Source: Ailurus styani (lineage: Eukaryota; Chordata; Mammalia; Carnivora; Ailuridae). From it: DNA of 64,000 nucleotides. A program made the position numbers and the translations under genes. The notes under the pieces were generated by a model that did no database searches, had not been told where the DNA came from, and saw only the letters and a list, made by a program, of their open reading frames with translations. This document shows positions 1 to 11,619 of this stretch, piece after piece. Location of the stretch: NCBI GenBank assembly GCA_002007465.1, contig LNAC01000232.1:1325108-1389107 (forward strand), written 5' to 3'. Position 1 is the first letter of the stretch. Each line of letters starts with the position of its first letter.

Positions 1-569
1 CCCTCACCTCGCCCACCACCCCTGGCCCAGTCCAGGCACCATCGTGGGCTTTCGGAGCCATTTATACGAGGCCAGTGGGTGCCTCTCCTTCACTCTTCAT
101 TCGGGCTCTCAGCTACCCCAGTGATGAGGTCATCTACCCCAGTGCCCAGTCCTGGGTAGAATGGAGATGGATTCTTGCGGCCCCTAGGGCTTCAAATGGT
201 GTGCGGGAAATTGGGGCCAGGACAATTCACTGCACACCTCTCCTCGTGTTTGTGGGTAGGGGGCTCGGGTCCATAGGGCAGGGCTTCAGGACCTGGGACA
301 GCTGCAGCCAAGGGTCCCACAGATTCCCGACCACCAGAGCTTCCCCGGTCCCAGGCTGCTGGCCCCTGCGTGCCCCCTCCTCTCTCCTCTAAAGAGGTTG
401 CCTGAACTTCTCCCAGGCTTTGGCGGAGGACCGGCTGGCTAGAGTTCCACAACAGCGCGCACAAAACCCGGGACCAAGTACCCCAGAGCAGCTCTGGGAC
501 TCAGAACGCAGCATCCCACCCTCGGGTCGGTCCTCTCGGCCCCCGCGTCTCGAGCTTGGCTCCCCTCAC
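1..569. other. Probable PDZD7 intron 1 sequence, no gene seen
   Basis: I see no convincing exon or repeat here. A minus-strand GAG|GTGAGG donor-like site exists at about 7-8, but the sequence upstream of it does not read as PDZD7. Confidence 0.3.
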
Positions 570-690
570 CTGCTCGCTGATGCGGCGGCCGCCGGCGCGA
601 GCGCTCGCTGCCGCCCGGGGGAACCTCGCCCGCGCTCTGCCCAGGCTGCTGGAATAGGGCCGGCCTGCGTAGCCTCGGGCGCCCATTGGC
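570..690 (-). promoter_or_regulatory. PDZD7: Probable PDZD7 5' non-coding exon and promoter (minus strand)
   Basis: On the minus strand a CAG|GTGAGG splice donor is visible, with the last exonic base at 570. It sits in a CpG-rich segment (about 500-800), and an inverted CCAAT box (ATTGG at 685-689) lies upstream in minus orientation. Human PDZD7, a PDZ scaffold of the Usher/stereocilia ankle-link complex, is transcribed away from SFXN3 at this position, so this is most likely its non-coding exon 1. No PDZD7 coding sequence is in the window; the first coding exon would lie beyond position 1. The start site is a guess and the gene name rests on synteny plus the donor. Confidence 0.45.
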
Positions 691-800
691 TGCGAGGGCC
701 GCCAGTCGCTGCCTCCGTCCCCTCCCCGGGGCGCGCAGGACAGCCGTTTGTCACCTGGGCTGAGGCCGCTGGGTTCTGCCCGCTGCGGTTCGAGTTCTAA

Positions 801-1071
801 TGCCTCACCCCGCCCCACGGACTTAGGGTTTGGGTCACTCCTGGTCCCCGCCCGCTACCGGTTCAGCGCAGGGGAGCCCAGAACCGCGACGTCTCCAGGC
901 CAAGCCAAACACTAGGGCTCTTGGAATTGCCACCCCTCCGCGTCACCCCTGAGGCTTCAGTGAGGGAATGTCACCTGGGCAGAGGGGGCGAAAGCATTCG
1001 GTGGGCAGGAGCGTGGGCTGGCGCCTGGATGTGCGGCAGGCGTGCTCTCTAAGGTGACTGGGTGAGTTGTG

Positions 1072-1124
<53 letters not shown>

Positions 1125-1550
1125 GCCTTCTTTCACATGCATCCTCCTTCTGTGTCGCTAAGAGGCCACTCAGTTCTGGAAAGGGCACAGGGTGGAGCCG
1201 CTGGCTCCACGACACTAGGGGGAGGAAGAATCTTTCTGATGCACTTGCTTGATGCGGACAGAGGCACCTTGAGCCTTCTGCCCCTACACATCCCAGGGCA
1301 GGGCTAGGGCTAAGATCTGCGGGGCAGGTGTAGGCTTTGGGGACAGAAGGAAACTGGGGACCCAGTGGAGCTAGGGGTTACAAGAGGCGGGTAAGGAGGG
1401 GGCTGGAGGTGGAAAAGGACACAGGCAGGGGACATAGAGGGGACACAGGCAGGAAGGAGACTGAAGGGCGGCGAATGCCAAAGTGCTGCGACAAGAGCTT
1501 GTGGGGACTGGGGTAGGAGTCCCGGGGGCCAAGGAGGCTGACGCCGCTTC
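801..1550. other. Intergenic spacer between PDZD7 and SFXN3 start regions
   Basis: Contains a (GT)n microsatellite and no convincing coding exon. A + strand GTGAGT donor-like site at about 1062 could belong to an alternative SFXN3 first exon, but nothing else supports it. Confidence 0.4.
1074..1122 (+). repeat. (GT)n microsatellite
   Basis: An uninterrupted run of about 24 GT units between the two divergent promoters. Confidence 0.95.
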
Positions 1551-1559
1551 CAAGGCGGC

Positions 1560-2110
1560 CATCTGGTAAACAAGCCTGGCGGTAATCCGAGACCCTCCGA
1601 GCGCGCCATCAGAGGGTGGCCCCTCTACGCCGCGGAAGGCGCTGCAAGCCTTCGCCCTGGGCACCTAGACCCGTTGCTGCCGAGGCAGGGTGCCCCCCAG
1701 AGGCCGGCTAGGGGACTGCAAGCAAAGGGGGCAGCGCACACGCCGTTCCTCCCCTCCTCTATCTGGCTGGGGACTGGCCAGAACTGATTCCCCGAGCCCT
1801 GATTGGCTCCGGGAGGCGGCGTTGGGCCAGGTCCCGGGAGCCCGGGCGGGGGGCGTCGCCCCGAATAGCACCCACCGCCCCCAGGCTCTGCCAATCCCTG
1901 GGCACGCCCGGCGAACGCGCGGGGGCGGAGAGCCCCTGCCCCTCCTGCCGGTCAGCGTCACGCGTGACGTTACGCGTGATGGGTGGGAGGGCAGGAGCAG
2001 GGGCGCGGCGCCTGGAGGAAGGCGGGTGTGGGAGCTGCAGAGGCCAGAAGCCCCGGAGCTCGAGAAAGCGTGAGTGCAGGCTGTCGCGGGCGGGGTGCGG
2101 CGGTCAGGGG
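1560..2110 (+). promoter_or_regulatory. SFXN3: SFXN3 CpG-island promoter
   Basis: GC- and CpG-rich segment ending in the probable first exon. It carries an inverted CCAAT box (ATTGG 1802-1806), a direct CCAAT (1891-1895), a GGGGCGG Sp1-type site near 1921-1927, and a perfect palindrome CGTCACGCGTGACG at 1956-1969 with CRE half-sites on both arms. No TATA box is obvious. This is the architecture of a housekeeping-type promoter. Transcription probably begins within about 1950-2000, which the sequence alone cannot fix. Confidence 0.7.
1985..2069 (+). other. SFXN3: SFXN3 probable non-coding exon 1 (5' UTR)
   Basis: The segment downstream of the palindromic CRE-like element ends in a strong donor, AAAGC|GTGAGT, with the last exonic base at 2069. 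The next plausible acceptor feeding the SFXN3 start codon is at 3292-3293, which gives a 1.2 kb first intron. The 5' boundary is only an estimate. Confidence 0.5.
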
Positions 2111-3296
2111 AGTAGGAGATGGAGAGCTAAGAGGGACGGAAGCCTGCCTTGAAGTGTGCTCTCTGTCCTCTCCGGATTCAGTACCTTGGGTTCTAGGGAG
2201 GTCCTTGGGGCGCGAGGGGAAGTTGGTTGCGGGGAGGAAGGTCAGGGTGGGGCCTCCTGTGGCTGCACATTCAGGTGTCTGCAGTTGATGGATATGGGTT
2301 GTGCGTGCATGTGTGAGTGTGCAAGGACCGGTCTTTGTGGGCCAGGGTATGCAGGGCGTGTCCTCCGTGTGTCTGTCTGTGTAGGGCACGTATGTATCTT
2401 TGTGTGGGGGTATGTTCATGAGTGTGCAGGAGAGGGGAGGGTGTGTCTTCCACGGGGGGAGGAAGTAAGTGTGGCTGGAGAGGATTAGTCATATTGTAGG
2501 ATTTTGCCTAACACGGCCAGATGGCTGCTTCAGGCTTTCCTCTCTGTACTGGGTGGAGAGAGCACTAACTGAATCCTCCTTTCTGGCCGTAGGTGGCTTG
2601 GGAGAGGTGGATGGGTGTCTGTGCCAACCCTGCCCAGCTGGGAATAAGGAGGGCCTTGGGCCATTCAGTGTGGGTTGAGGAAGATGCCCCTGGAGAGGAG
2701 ACTTGGGCATGCCCACTAGCACGCATGCGTGACAGCCATCAGAGTCCCCGACTTGAGATCTGGAATAGATAAGCCCCAGGGCTGCCCGTGAGCCCTTGCT
2801 CTCTTCCAGTGAGGGGCTGGGGCATTGGATGGCTTGTTCCCCAACAGTCTTGGGAGTTTGCATCTAGGTCTCCGGGCAGCTGGGGCCTAAAGCTGACGTG
2901 AACATGGACAGATAATGCATGTAATATGTGTTTTTGTGTGTAGAGAGCCCAGGAATAGTCGCACAGGATTAGCTGCTGCTCTTGCATCAACCATACACAT
3001 GTAAATCCTCACTGATGAAAATCTGCACCAGGCCAGAGTGCAAAGGAGATCTGTTTTTCTGGTTCTGTTTTCCCCTGCCCCCTCCTCCTGTAGCTGCAGG
3101 TCTCTGAGGCAGAACATTGCCTGGAAAACAGCTCCTCCCCCCAACCTTTGCTTACCTATCTGGAGTCACCTTGAGCTCTCGAAGGGATTGGTGAGAGGCC
3201 CAGGAACCACGGCAGGGCCCATCAGAGGGTTCCACAGGCAGATTTCTTGGACCCCCTCCTTGGAGTCCTCCCGACTCTGGTCTTTGCCCACAGAAA

Positions 3297-6200
3297 ATGG
3301 GCGACTTGCCCTTAGATATCAATATCCAGGAACCTCGCTGGGACCAAAGCACTTTCCTGGGCAGAGCCCGGCACTTCTTCACTGTTACTGACCCCCGAAA
3401 TCTGCTGCTGTCTGGAGCACAGCTGGAAGCTTCCCGGAACATTGTGCAGAACTACAGGTAGACCGTTACCCCATCTGACCCTGTACCCCAGGGCCTCATT
3501 CCCTGCCTTGACTACAGTACCTTTTGCATCTATCTCCCCAAGCTTGAGAGTGACGCTGTCTCACTCCTCAACCCCCTTATTCCCTGGCCTTACGTGTTGG
3601 ACTCACAGACAACTATGGCACAGAGCTTTAATCCAGAGAATTTGAGGGTGTTTGGGTTGAAGAGGTGGCATTGATATTTGTGGGCAGGGGGCTGCTGTCT
3701 ACTTCACAAACCCTCTAAAGGGGCGTGTCCCACTGCTAGGCCACCCTCTGCAAGAACAGAGGGTCTCAAACTTGAGCCCAGGGAGGAGAGCATCCCCCTT
3801 GTCTCCAGGAGGAAAAGCCCCTGTGGTGCCCCTAGCCATTTCAACCCATTGCGAACCACCATTACCCATGACCAAGCATTGAGGCGGAAAGAGAAGGGCA
3901 CCCCTCTTTGTGTGGCTACAAGGAAAATAGAAATAGGAGCCCGCCTACTCTTCTGGAAGGATGTGGTTCTCCTCCCAAGACAAGGAGTTCCTTTATTCTG
4001 AGATCGGGGGCCAAAGTTCCTGGTCCTCTGCTCAGACGTCCCCTGAGCTGAGTGGTCAGGGCTCACAGGGACAGATCTGCCGCCTAGAGTTACCTGTCTC
4101 CTCCCTGCCATTCTCCGCAGGGCTGGCGTGGTGATGCCTGGGCTCACGGAGGACCAGCTGTGGAGGGCCAAGTATGTGTACGACTCTGCCTTCCATCCGG
4201 ACACCGGGGAGAAGGTGGTCCTGATTGGCCGTATGTCGGCGCAGGTGCCCATGAACATGACCATCACTGGCTGCATGCTCACCTTCTACAGGCAGGTCCT
4301 ATCCCAGGGGTCCCATCCCTGAGCATGCTAGCCAAGCCAGAGTGTAGCTTGATGACTAGGTGAGGCCAGGTGGGCCAAAAATTGTGGGTGGGTGGGTGAG
4401 AGCTTGTGTTAGAATCCCTGACCCCCACAGAACTCAGCCCCGGTGTTCCCCCAGCCCAGAGACGGGGCTTGTGGTTGTGTAAGTGGGGCAAGTGGGGAGA
4501 GTCGTGCGGGGGTCACCAGATCAAGTCCTAGGGTCCTCAGCTGGGTCCCTCCTGAGGGTTTGGGAATAACCTCTAATGAATAATGGGGTTTCATTAGCAG
4601 GAACTTGAGGATGAGGGACACTGTGGAGGGGGCAGAAGTAAGCATCTTTGTTCCCTCAGGAAGACCCCGACGGTGGTGTTCTGGCAGTGGGTGAATCAGT
4701 CCTTCAATGCTGTCGTTAACTACTCCAACCGCAGTGGCGACGCTCCCATCACTGTGGGGTGAGAGCTCGTCCCCTGGGACTCTGCCCAGGCCTCCCATTG
4801 CTCCCTCTTGTTTGCTTGTTCAGCGGAGGACTCAAAGCCCTCCTCTCAGCCCGCCCCTATCCCCGCCTTCCTGTCCCGAGGGCATGGGGTCCCCTTGTGT
4901 GTGCTGTGGGGGTCCCGCTCCTCCTATAAGGGAGGGAGCCAAGCTTCCAGACAAGCCTACACTGTGCCAGAGGAGGAATTTCTCTGCCTTCCACGCCTCA
5001 CGTATTGAGGATTTGGCACGTCCCTGAGAGAAAGAACCACGTGCCGGGATGCTCACCTCCCACGTTGTGTCCTGACTCTTGCCCCCACAGGCAGCTGGGG
5101 ACGGCTTACGTGAGTGCCACCACGGGCGCCGTGGCCACAGCCCTGGGGCTCAAATCCCTCACCAAGGTAAATCCCGCCACTTACCCTCTATTTGTCTCCC
5201 TTTTCCCCATCGCTCGTCTACACCAACCCACAGGCTCCCCACATCTCTCCCCAGAGTTCCTCCCCACCCCATGGCCCGTAGGGCCACTAAGTGACATCTT
5301 CCCTCCCCCAGCACCTGCCCCCGCTGGTCGGCAGATTCGTGCCCTTCGCGGCTGTGGCGGCTGCCAACTGTATCAACATCCCCCTGATGAGGCAGAGGTG
5401 AGCGGCCCCCCGCTCCGGCCGCGCACGCCCACCGTGCGTGTGGGCGCACCGTCCCGCCGCGCAGACGAGCCCTGTCCTCTCCCTCCCCAAACAGAAGTTA
5501 CTGGGCACAGTCTCAGTCTGACTCTGGGGTCCTGGGCTGGGAGAAAGAGCCTTTGACTCTCTGACACCTGAGGGGACCCCAGGGAAGAGCTGCCCGAGAG
5601 GGCATTGCTGGTAGGATTTAGGGCCTGTGGTGTGACGACCCCCCCCCCACTTTCCTTTTCAGGGAACTGCAGGTGGGCATCCCAGTGACTGATGAGGAAA
5701 ATCAGAGACTGGGCCACTCAGTGGCTGCAGCCAAGCAGGGAATCTTCCAGGTGGTGATATCGAGAATCTGCATGGCCATTCCTGCCATGGGTGAGGCACA
5801 GGTGCCGGGGTGAGGCATGGAGGCTCGTTCTCTGGGGGTTCTGAGCACTCTGGGGGGAGTGGGAGGAGCTTTGAAGGGGACCCACCCCATCTTGGGATCC
5901 CGACTTTCACTTCACTAACTCCCTCCTTTTCCGCCCTCCTCTCCCCGCAGCCATTCCCCCCGTGATCATGGACACTCTGGAGAAGAAAGACTTCCTAAAG
6001 GTAGGTCACTCTCACCTTTCCCATCCTGGGAGTGGTGGTGGCTGGAAGCAGAAGTGACCAGCCCCCAAGCCTGTTTCCAGCTGGGCCCCTGTTTGCCCCA
6101 CCCCTGTGCTGCCCCCTCCCCCTTCATTCCTTCAGCAAGAAGGAATTGGGCTGGGGTGAAGGAACCCTGAGGGAACAGGAGGAGAAGATGAAGGAAGGAA

Positions 6201-7738
6201 GGAAATGGTTTCTGTCCTGAAGAGAATCGGTGTCACTCCAGAGGCCACTAACACAGGGATGGACTACCACAGTCACACCTGACACCTTATTCATGCTGTC
6301 GCCTACTGACAAGAGTGAGACACACAGCCTCACACATGCATGAACAGAACAGAGAAGCAAGACACAGGAATTCAAGCTCATTCACTGAATCATTTATTCA
6401 TAAGTATTTATTGAGCACCAACTGTGCCCATTGCGGGGAACAGAATGGTGGTCCCTGTGGCTGGAGTGAATCGAGAAGGGACAGGTTCATGCATGCCACT
6501 GGGCTGGAAGGAAGTCAGGGTTAGAGGAGGCTCCCTGAAGAAAGCAGCTCCGAGGGGAAGTGTGGAACCAATTCGGAGAGGGGAGAATGGGTGATGGGAC
6601 GCTAGGGGGGTGTCAGCAAGCAGGCCTGGCTGGGTGGAGGGTGGTGATCTGGAAATTCCATCCCTCTTACGGGCTTGAGAGAAAGAGAAAGAAAAGGGCC
6701 ACGTACCAGAGGCTCAGAGGCAGGGTTGGCGGGCTAGAGCTGTGGTAGGGGGATTGGGGTAGAAGGAGGGGAGGAGGGGACCCAAGCCATTCCATTGTCT
6801 CTGTCTCCCCACAGCGTCGCCCCTGGCTGGGCGCACCCCTGCAGGTGGGACTGGTGGGCTTCTGGTAAGTGTGCGGAGACTCAGCAAGGGTGTGTGAGAG
6901 TGTCCTTTCCACAGGGGATGTGGTGGGTATTTATTGACTTTAAGATGTTTATGTACATCATTCATTCATACATTCGGCTAGTAGGGGGTCTCGGACATTT
7001 GCAGGGTGTGCTGTGTGTTAGGGAGCGATCTCCATCCTTGAAGGCCAAGAGTCTAGTCGAAGAGATTCTAGTCTTCGTCTGTGAGAGGAAAGCAGGGAAA
7101 TAGACCTTTTGGTACCATCCGGGAGTTTCATGCACCTTTAACTGCTGATTCTGGCCCTCACTGTCGCTGCCCTGGAGGCCCCTCCCCTCAGCCAGAACCT
7201 AATGTCAGCATTGGCTTTAATCAATCTCCACCCCGAGGGGCTGTCTCCAGAGACAGGGTGCGGTGCAGGGAGGGGACAGCCTTAGGTCAAAACTTCACAA
7301 ATCCTTCCACCTCTTCTCCCCAGCCTGGTATTTGCCACCCCCTTGTGCTGTGCCCTGTTCCCCCAGAGAAGGTAAGTGCTGTGCCCTGGGCTGGGCAGGA
7401 GGCTCGGGGTGGGTCTCCACATTTCTGGAACCAGTTGCCCTTAGGGTCCTTCAGTGTGTTCCAGAAGGAGGGCTGGCCTGCCTGGCACTAAACTTATTCG
7501 GGGGCAGGGAAATGATAGTGAGCTGGGCCTTCTGGCCATGGAAGGAGATTACTCAGCCCGGGAGGAGGAAGGGCGGTGATCCCTTGGCCTGACCAGGCTG
7601 GGTTCCCTGACACTCAGCCCGCCCCTGCTGTTCTGTTGCAGCTCCTTACCTGTGAGCAGGCTGGAGCCAGAGCTGAGAGCTCGGATCCGTGAGCAAAACC
7701 CTGACATCCAAGTGGTTTACTACAACAAGGGGCTTTGA
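3297..7738 (+). CDS. SFXN3: Sideroflexin 3, complete, ten coding exons
   Basis: Sideroflexins are multi-pass mitochondrial inner-membrane proteins; SFXN1 and SFXN3 import serine for one-carbon metabolism. Coding exons: 3297-3457, 4121-4291, 4660-4758, 5091-5166, 5312-5397, 5663-5790, 5951-6000, 6815-6864, 7324-7371, 7642-7738. They join in frame to 966 nt (321 residues plus TGA), the length I know for mammalian SFXN3. The N-terminus opens [17 protein letters not shown], and the family HPDTG motif is at residues 79-83. The [19 protein letters not shown] segment follows at about 120-138, and the C-terminus ends VVYYNKGL. There is no cleavable signal, as usual for the family. The start ATG lies 3 bases after the exon 2 acceptor. 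All introns are GT-AG except intron 3-4, whose donor is GC (4292-4293). Exons of 48-50 nt (8, 9, 10) are unusually small. No frameshift is seen. SFXN1 is less likely given the N-terminus and synteny. Confidence 0.97.
6385..6460 (+). repeat. Old MIR/L2-class fragment in SFXN3 intron
   Basis: Contains the degenerate 'tatttattgagcaccaactgtgccc' type segment common to ancient mammalian repeats. The exact family is not resolved. Confidence 0.45.
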
Positions 7739-9092
7739 GGGAGGGTCAGCCCCTGGCCCCTTCCCTCACCTCCTCCAGCTGCTGCTTTACTGGAGCCTTA
7801 CCCTCCCCTTACCTTGCCCATCTGCCTGGGACTGGGTGGGGGCTGGGTGGGGGAGCAGCCAGTGAGACCAGCAAATCTGTTAGGCTGAGAGGTGCCCCCA
7901 TTCAGACTTTTTCTCTCCTCTCTGGTTTCAAAGAGCAGGGCCACACAATCCCTTTCTGCTGGGCTTCTCTGTCTATGTGTGTACATACACAATGCACGTG
8001 TGTACATGTGTGTGTGTGTGTGCACGTGCACACGCGCGCACTGTTCTGGAAGCTAGGAACAGACATGCTGTCCTAGGGTGTCCTGCTATCTGGCTTCTCT
8101 CGGCATCTCACCACCTGTCAGCCAGCCAGGCTACACGACCTCCCTGCCTCAACAGTTCCACTGGCCAAGTCATTTCTAGCGGCACCTCGCCCCTTCTGGA
8201 CGAGGAAGGAGCATTGGGACCTCAGCACAGAGACTGAGGGACACTAGCAGGCCAAACTGGCTCGACCCCTTCAGATTTCTGGTTCCCAGCTCCCACAGCT
8301 GACCTGGGAACTGGGCTGGCCGAGGAAGACATACCAGGATAAGGGAGACAAGGGGTTTAGGCATCCCCCACATCCTGAAATAGATAAGTTCGTCCTCTGT
8401 CCTCTATGCGAACAAAAGGGTGTCAGTATCCTGTAGCACGGCCGCCATCTTCCCATCTCCCCCACACCGCCGTGCGGGCGTCCTTAGGGACACTCTTCAG
8501 AGTTCTTGGTCTGCTCTGACATCGTAGACTCTACGCCTAGAGTCCCAACTCCCTCCCCAAACCAAAAAGCCATGAAGGCAGAGCAAGCATTCCCCCTTTA
8601 GAGCTCCCACTGCCCCCTCTTACAGAGGGACACAGCTGTGGCAATGGTGCTTCACCTCCTCAGGTGTCTGAGAGGATGTCACAAGGACACTCTCCAGGGC
8701 AACTAGGCCCAGAGCGTACAATCTTAAGACAGGACATTGGGTGTTCTGTTGGCTCTTGTTAGACATTCAGCAGAACTCCGACCTTAGCTCCTCTTTTCTG
8801 AGGCTTAGCTCTGCTCCTACCCCCATCTCCCAAGAGGAAGAAGGGCCGGGGCATCCATAGGAAGTCCAAAGGGGAGGTAGGCTTGGGAATGGAATATATG
8901 GTGGTATGCTCCTAGGATACAGGGCTGGACCTTGACTCCAACTCCCATGAGCTCTGGCCGAAGCAGTGGGTGGTAGAGATGAAGGCCCCAGTGAGATCCT
9001 CTAAGAGCACTTTCCTGCTCCCCCCTATCTGCCACCAGCAACTAAAACTATGATGCCATTGTTATTCAATAAACTGAAAACCTGTTTACTTC
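7739..9092 (+). other. SFXN3: SFXN3 3' untranslated region
   Basis: Non-coding sequence follows the TGA stop. It includes a GT-rich alternating stretch (about 7977-8040) and ends at the first good polyadenylation signal, AATAAA at 9068-9073, followed by T-rich sequence. The cleavage site about 20 nt downstream is an estimate. An earlier alternative end cannot be excluded. Confidence 0.7.
9068..9073 (+). terminator. SFXN3: SFXN3 poly(A) signal AATAAA
   Basis: Canonical hexamer 1.3 kb after the stop codon, followed by a TGTTTACTTCTTG-type downstream element. Confidence 0.7.
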
Positions 9093-9221
9093 TTGATCTT
9101 CACTTGATTCCATGTCCTGAGGGTCCAGGAAGAGCCAGCCTCCTGCCTGTGGCCTTGCCTTCCCTCCCCACAAAATGTAGGTCTTAGTTTCTTCCTTCCC
9201 CTTCTGTAGGGAGCTTCAGCT

Positions 9222-9239
9222 CCCAGCAGAGGGCGCTGT
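9222..9239 (+). promoter_or_regulatory. CTCF-like motif, + orientation
   Basis: CCCAGCAGAGGGCGCTGT closely matches the CTCF core and lies about 150 bp past the SFXN3 poly(A) signal. Occupancy cannot be judged from sequence. Confidence 0.65.
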
Positions 9240-9984
9240 GAGATTAGAAACTCAGTCCTCCATCAGCACCCTGAGTCCTAACGAACCTAGAGGGGATGTA
9301 GATGCCTTCTATTCCCTTTGCAGATAGAGTCCTGGCTTCATTTCCTTCTTTGCTAAGAAGACTGATCACACACCTACATTCCAGCCTATCTGGGCTTCTT
9401 GGTTCCTTTCAGGCATTTGACATGGGTTGGTAACTTCTGGTTCCCGGGGTAGCCTCTGCAGAGAGGAAGGCTAGAGGGCTAAGGACTGCCCAGCTCCATC
9501 AGACAGAAGTTAGGGCACTAGCACACCCTCCATACTCCTCCATGCCCCTATCAACAACACAGGAACAAGCCTGGCACAGACCATTTGCTAGTTAAACACC
9601 CCTTCCCCCCATCCCAGGGCCTTCCACTTGCTCCTTATGTAACCCCCCCCCTTTTTTTCTTGGGAAAAATGAGGCCAAAAGTTCACGTCTTTGAACAGAT
9701 GATGAGAGCTACTATTAAACAGTTTATAGCTGTGTCTCTTACCCTAAGTCTTGGCCTTGTAAGAGTCAAAAGAATAAACATGAATGAATCTACAACAAAA
9801 TCCATTGCCTACTCCGAGTAGGGCATAGCCCTCATTTCCCCTTTTTCAGCTCAAAGCTCTCACACTAGGTGGTTGGGAAAAATCTTTAGGGCTGCATGGT
9901 CCCACAGCAGCTGGAAGTGAACCTGGTACCTTGGCCTGGGCTTGCTCACGCCTCTTGGGCCGTAGAAGTTTACTTGTATGGGCC

Positions 9985-10215
9985 GTGGGGTGACAGCAGC
10001 CACTGCTCATTGAGCCCTATGTGTGGTGCCAGGCTTAATAAAGCTAAGTGCTTGCAGCCCATTATCTCTTATGATCTTCACAACCCACTGTGGGGCCAGA
10101 CATGTGATATCCACTCTTAGCAAAAACACAGGCTTAAAGACATGTAAAAAGTTGCCCACAGCTACACAACTAGGGAGTGGTGGAACCAGGATTTAAGCTG
10201 AGCCTTGTGATTCTG
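9985..10215 (+). repeat. MIR element
   Basis: Reads through the MIR body: 'gtgccaggct' start, 'atcttcacaaccc' core, then 'cccacagctacacaactag' and 'aaccaggattt' end segments, all diverged. Confidence 0.8.
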
Positions 10216-10442
10216 AAGCCACGATGCTAAGCTTCTTCCTGACCTGCCAGTCCCCAGCCAAACTTGAAATAGTTCTCCTGGTCCCTTTGACATTCCAGGG
10301 CATCTCCTCCCAGGGCCCAGTTTGGTTACAGGCCAGCAAAACTGAGGCCCACAAGTGTATTCCGACCTTTTACTAAAGCTACTGAAGTTTCCAAGCTTGA
10401 GGGTTTTACAACTGAAGGAGCAGGAGCAAAGATTCCTATTCT

Positions 10443-10623
10443 TTAAGATTTTATTTATTTGTGAGTGTGAAAAAGAAAGCACAAATGGGGGGGGCAGGGA
10501 GAGTGAGAAGTACACTCTCCACTGAGCAGGGAACCCGAAGCAGGGCTGGATCCCAGGACCCTATCATCATGACCTGAGCGAAAGGCAGTGGCTGCTTAAC
10601 TGACTGAGCCCCCCAGGCGTCCC
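10443..10623 (-). mobile_element. SINEC (Can-SINE), minus orientation
   Basis: Starts with TTTAAGATTTTATTTATT, continues through a purine-rich part and 'gggaacccgaagcaggg', and ends with the inverted tRNA-like head 'ctgagccccccaggcg'. A short TATTCTT repeat flanks it. Confidence 0.9.
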
Positions 10624-10659
10624 ATCTTATTCTTGATTAAATATGTGGCAACATTTAGA

Positions 10660-10770
10660 GGGGGCCCCTAGCTGGCTCAGTCAGTACAGCGTGTGATTCC
10701 TGGTCTTGGGGTCATGAATTCAAGCTCCACGTTGGACCTAGAGCTTACTTAAAAAAAATTTTTTTTTTAA
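10660..10770 (+). mobile_element. Short SINEC-like tRNA-derived SINE, + orientation
   Basis: Head 'cctagctggctcagtcagta' and a B-box-like 'gttggacct' tail into A/T runs. Diverged target duplications lie at 10641-10660 and 10771-10789. It lacks the CT-rich middle of full SINEC. Confidence 0.8.
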
Positions 10771-11619
10771 TATGGGGTGACATTTAGAAAACATGTTTCA
10801 ATTCCATCCTGTTCTGCCAGTCTTGAGTGGTGCTTCCCACCAAGCCTACTGGGTCCTGGGTCAACTCTTCAAGCCTCTTCCTGCAGGTACAGCTTTGGGC
10901 TTTGGTAATCCCTTTGAAAAGGGTCCTTGAACTTTTACCGGAAAATCCATGTAAAATAAACCTACTTGGGGAGTGAGGTGCAGGAATCTCTGTTAAACAA
11001 AATCACTAAGAACATTTTATGACATACTTATTTGTGCTCTGCAGAGAACACCAAACCATATCAGAGAGAAGACTGGCCAAGGCACCAGGAGGGCCAGTTA
11101 GGAAGGAAGGCTCTCTTGCCATCTTTTCTTCCTAGTTCCACACCCGCTATTCAGAGCAAAAGTTAGCTTTTGGCTCATTTCACAGGCTCTCTGGGGGCAA
11201 AACCTAGCCAGGTACCTTTTTTCCAGACTGCCTCCACATACTTGGACTTTTTCCTCAGAAGTCAGCATTTGGGCAGAGGTAGCACTTTTCTCGCTAGAAA
11301 GTTATCTCCCCCATTCCTGGGCCTCTGTTTCTCCTCCTCCTGCTCAGACTCTAGGAACCTTCTTTGGGAGCCAACCTCTGTGTCCTTGGTCTTCCTCCCC
11401 AGCCTTCTTCCCCTGGCCTGGCCTCATCTGCTCCAGCGCTCCCCCCTTGCCCATTATGGATACCACAACCCTCCCTCTCTCCCCCTCCATGCTCTAAGGA
11501 GAAAAAGGGCTCCGATCCGGCTTAGCCTGGCCAGAGGAAGGGGGCCAAGTGGGTATATCCTGCTCTCCTCTAGGGTCCCCTACTCTTTTCTAGGGTCACT
11601 GAGGCCGGCATCTTAGGGG

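Larger units (their letters stand above)
9240..11610. other. Intergenic, old MIR and two SINEC copies, no gene
   Basis: No exon-like structure or splice-bounded coding segment could be supported. The recognisable content is listed as separate repeats. Confidence 0.6.

Noticed and set aside
1..60. Possible PDZD7 coding exon at the left edge, minus strand
   Set aside because: A donor-like GAG|GTGAGG exists, but the translated sequence does not resemble the PDZD7 N-terminus.
4292..4297. Use of the downstream GT at 4296-4297 as the SFXN3 donor
   Set aside because: It would add four bases and shift the frame, destroying the conserved [10 protein letters not shown] sequence in the next exon.
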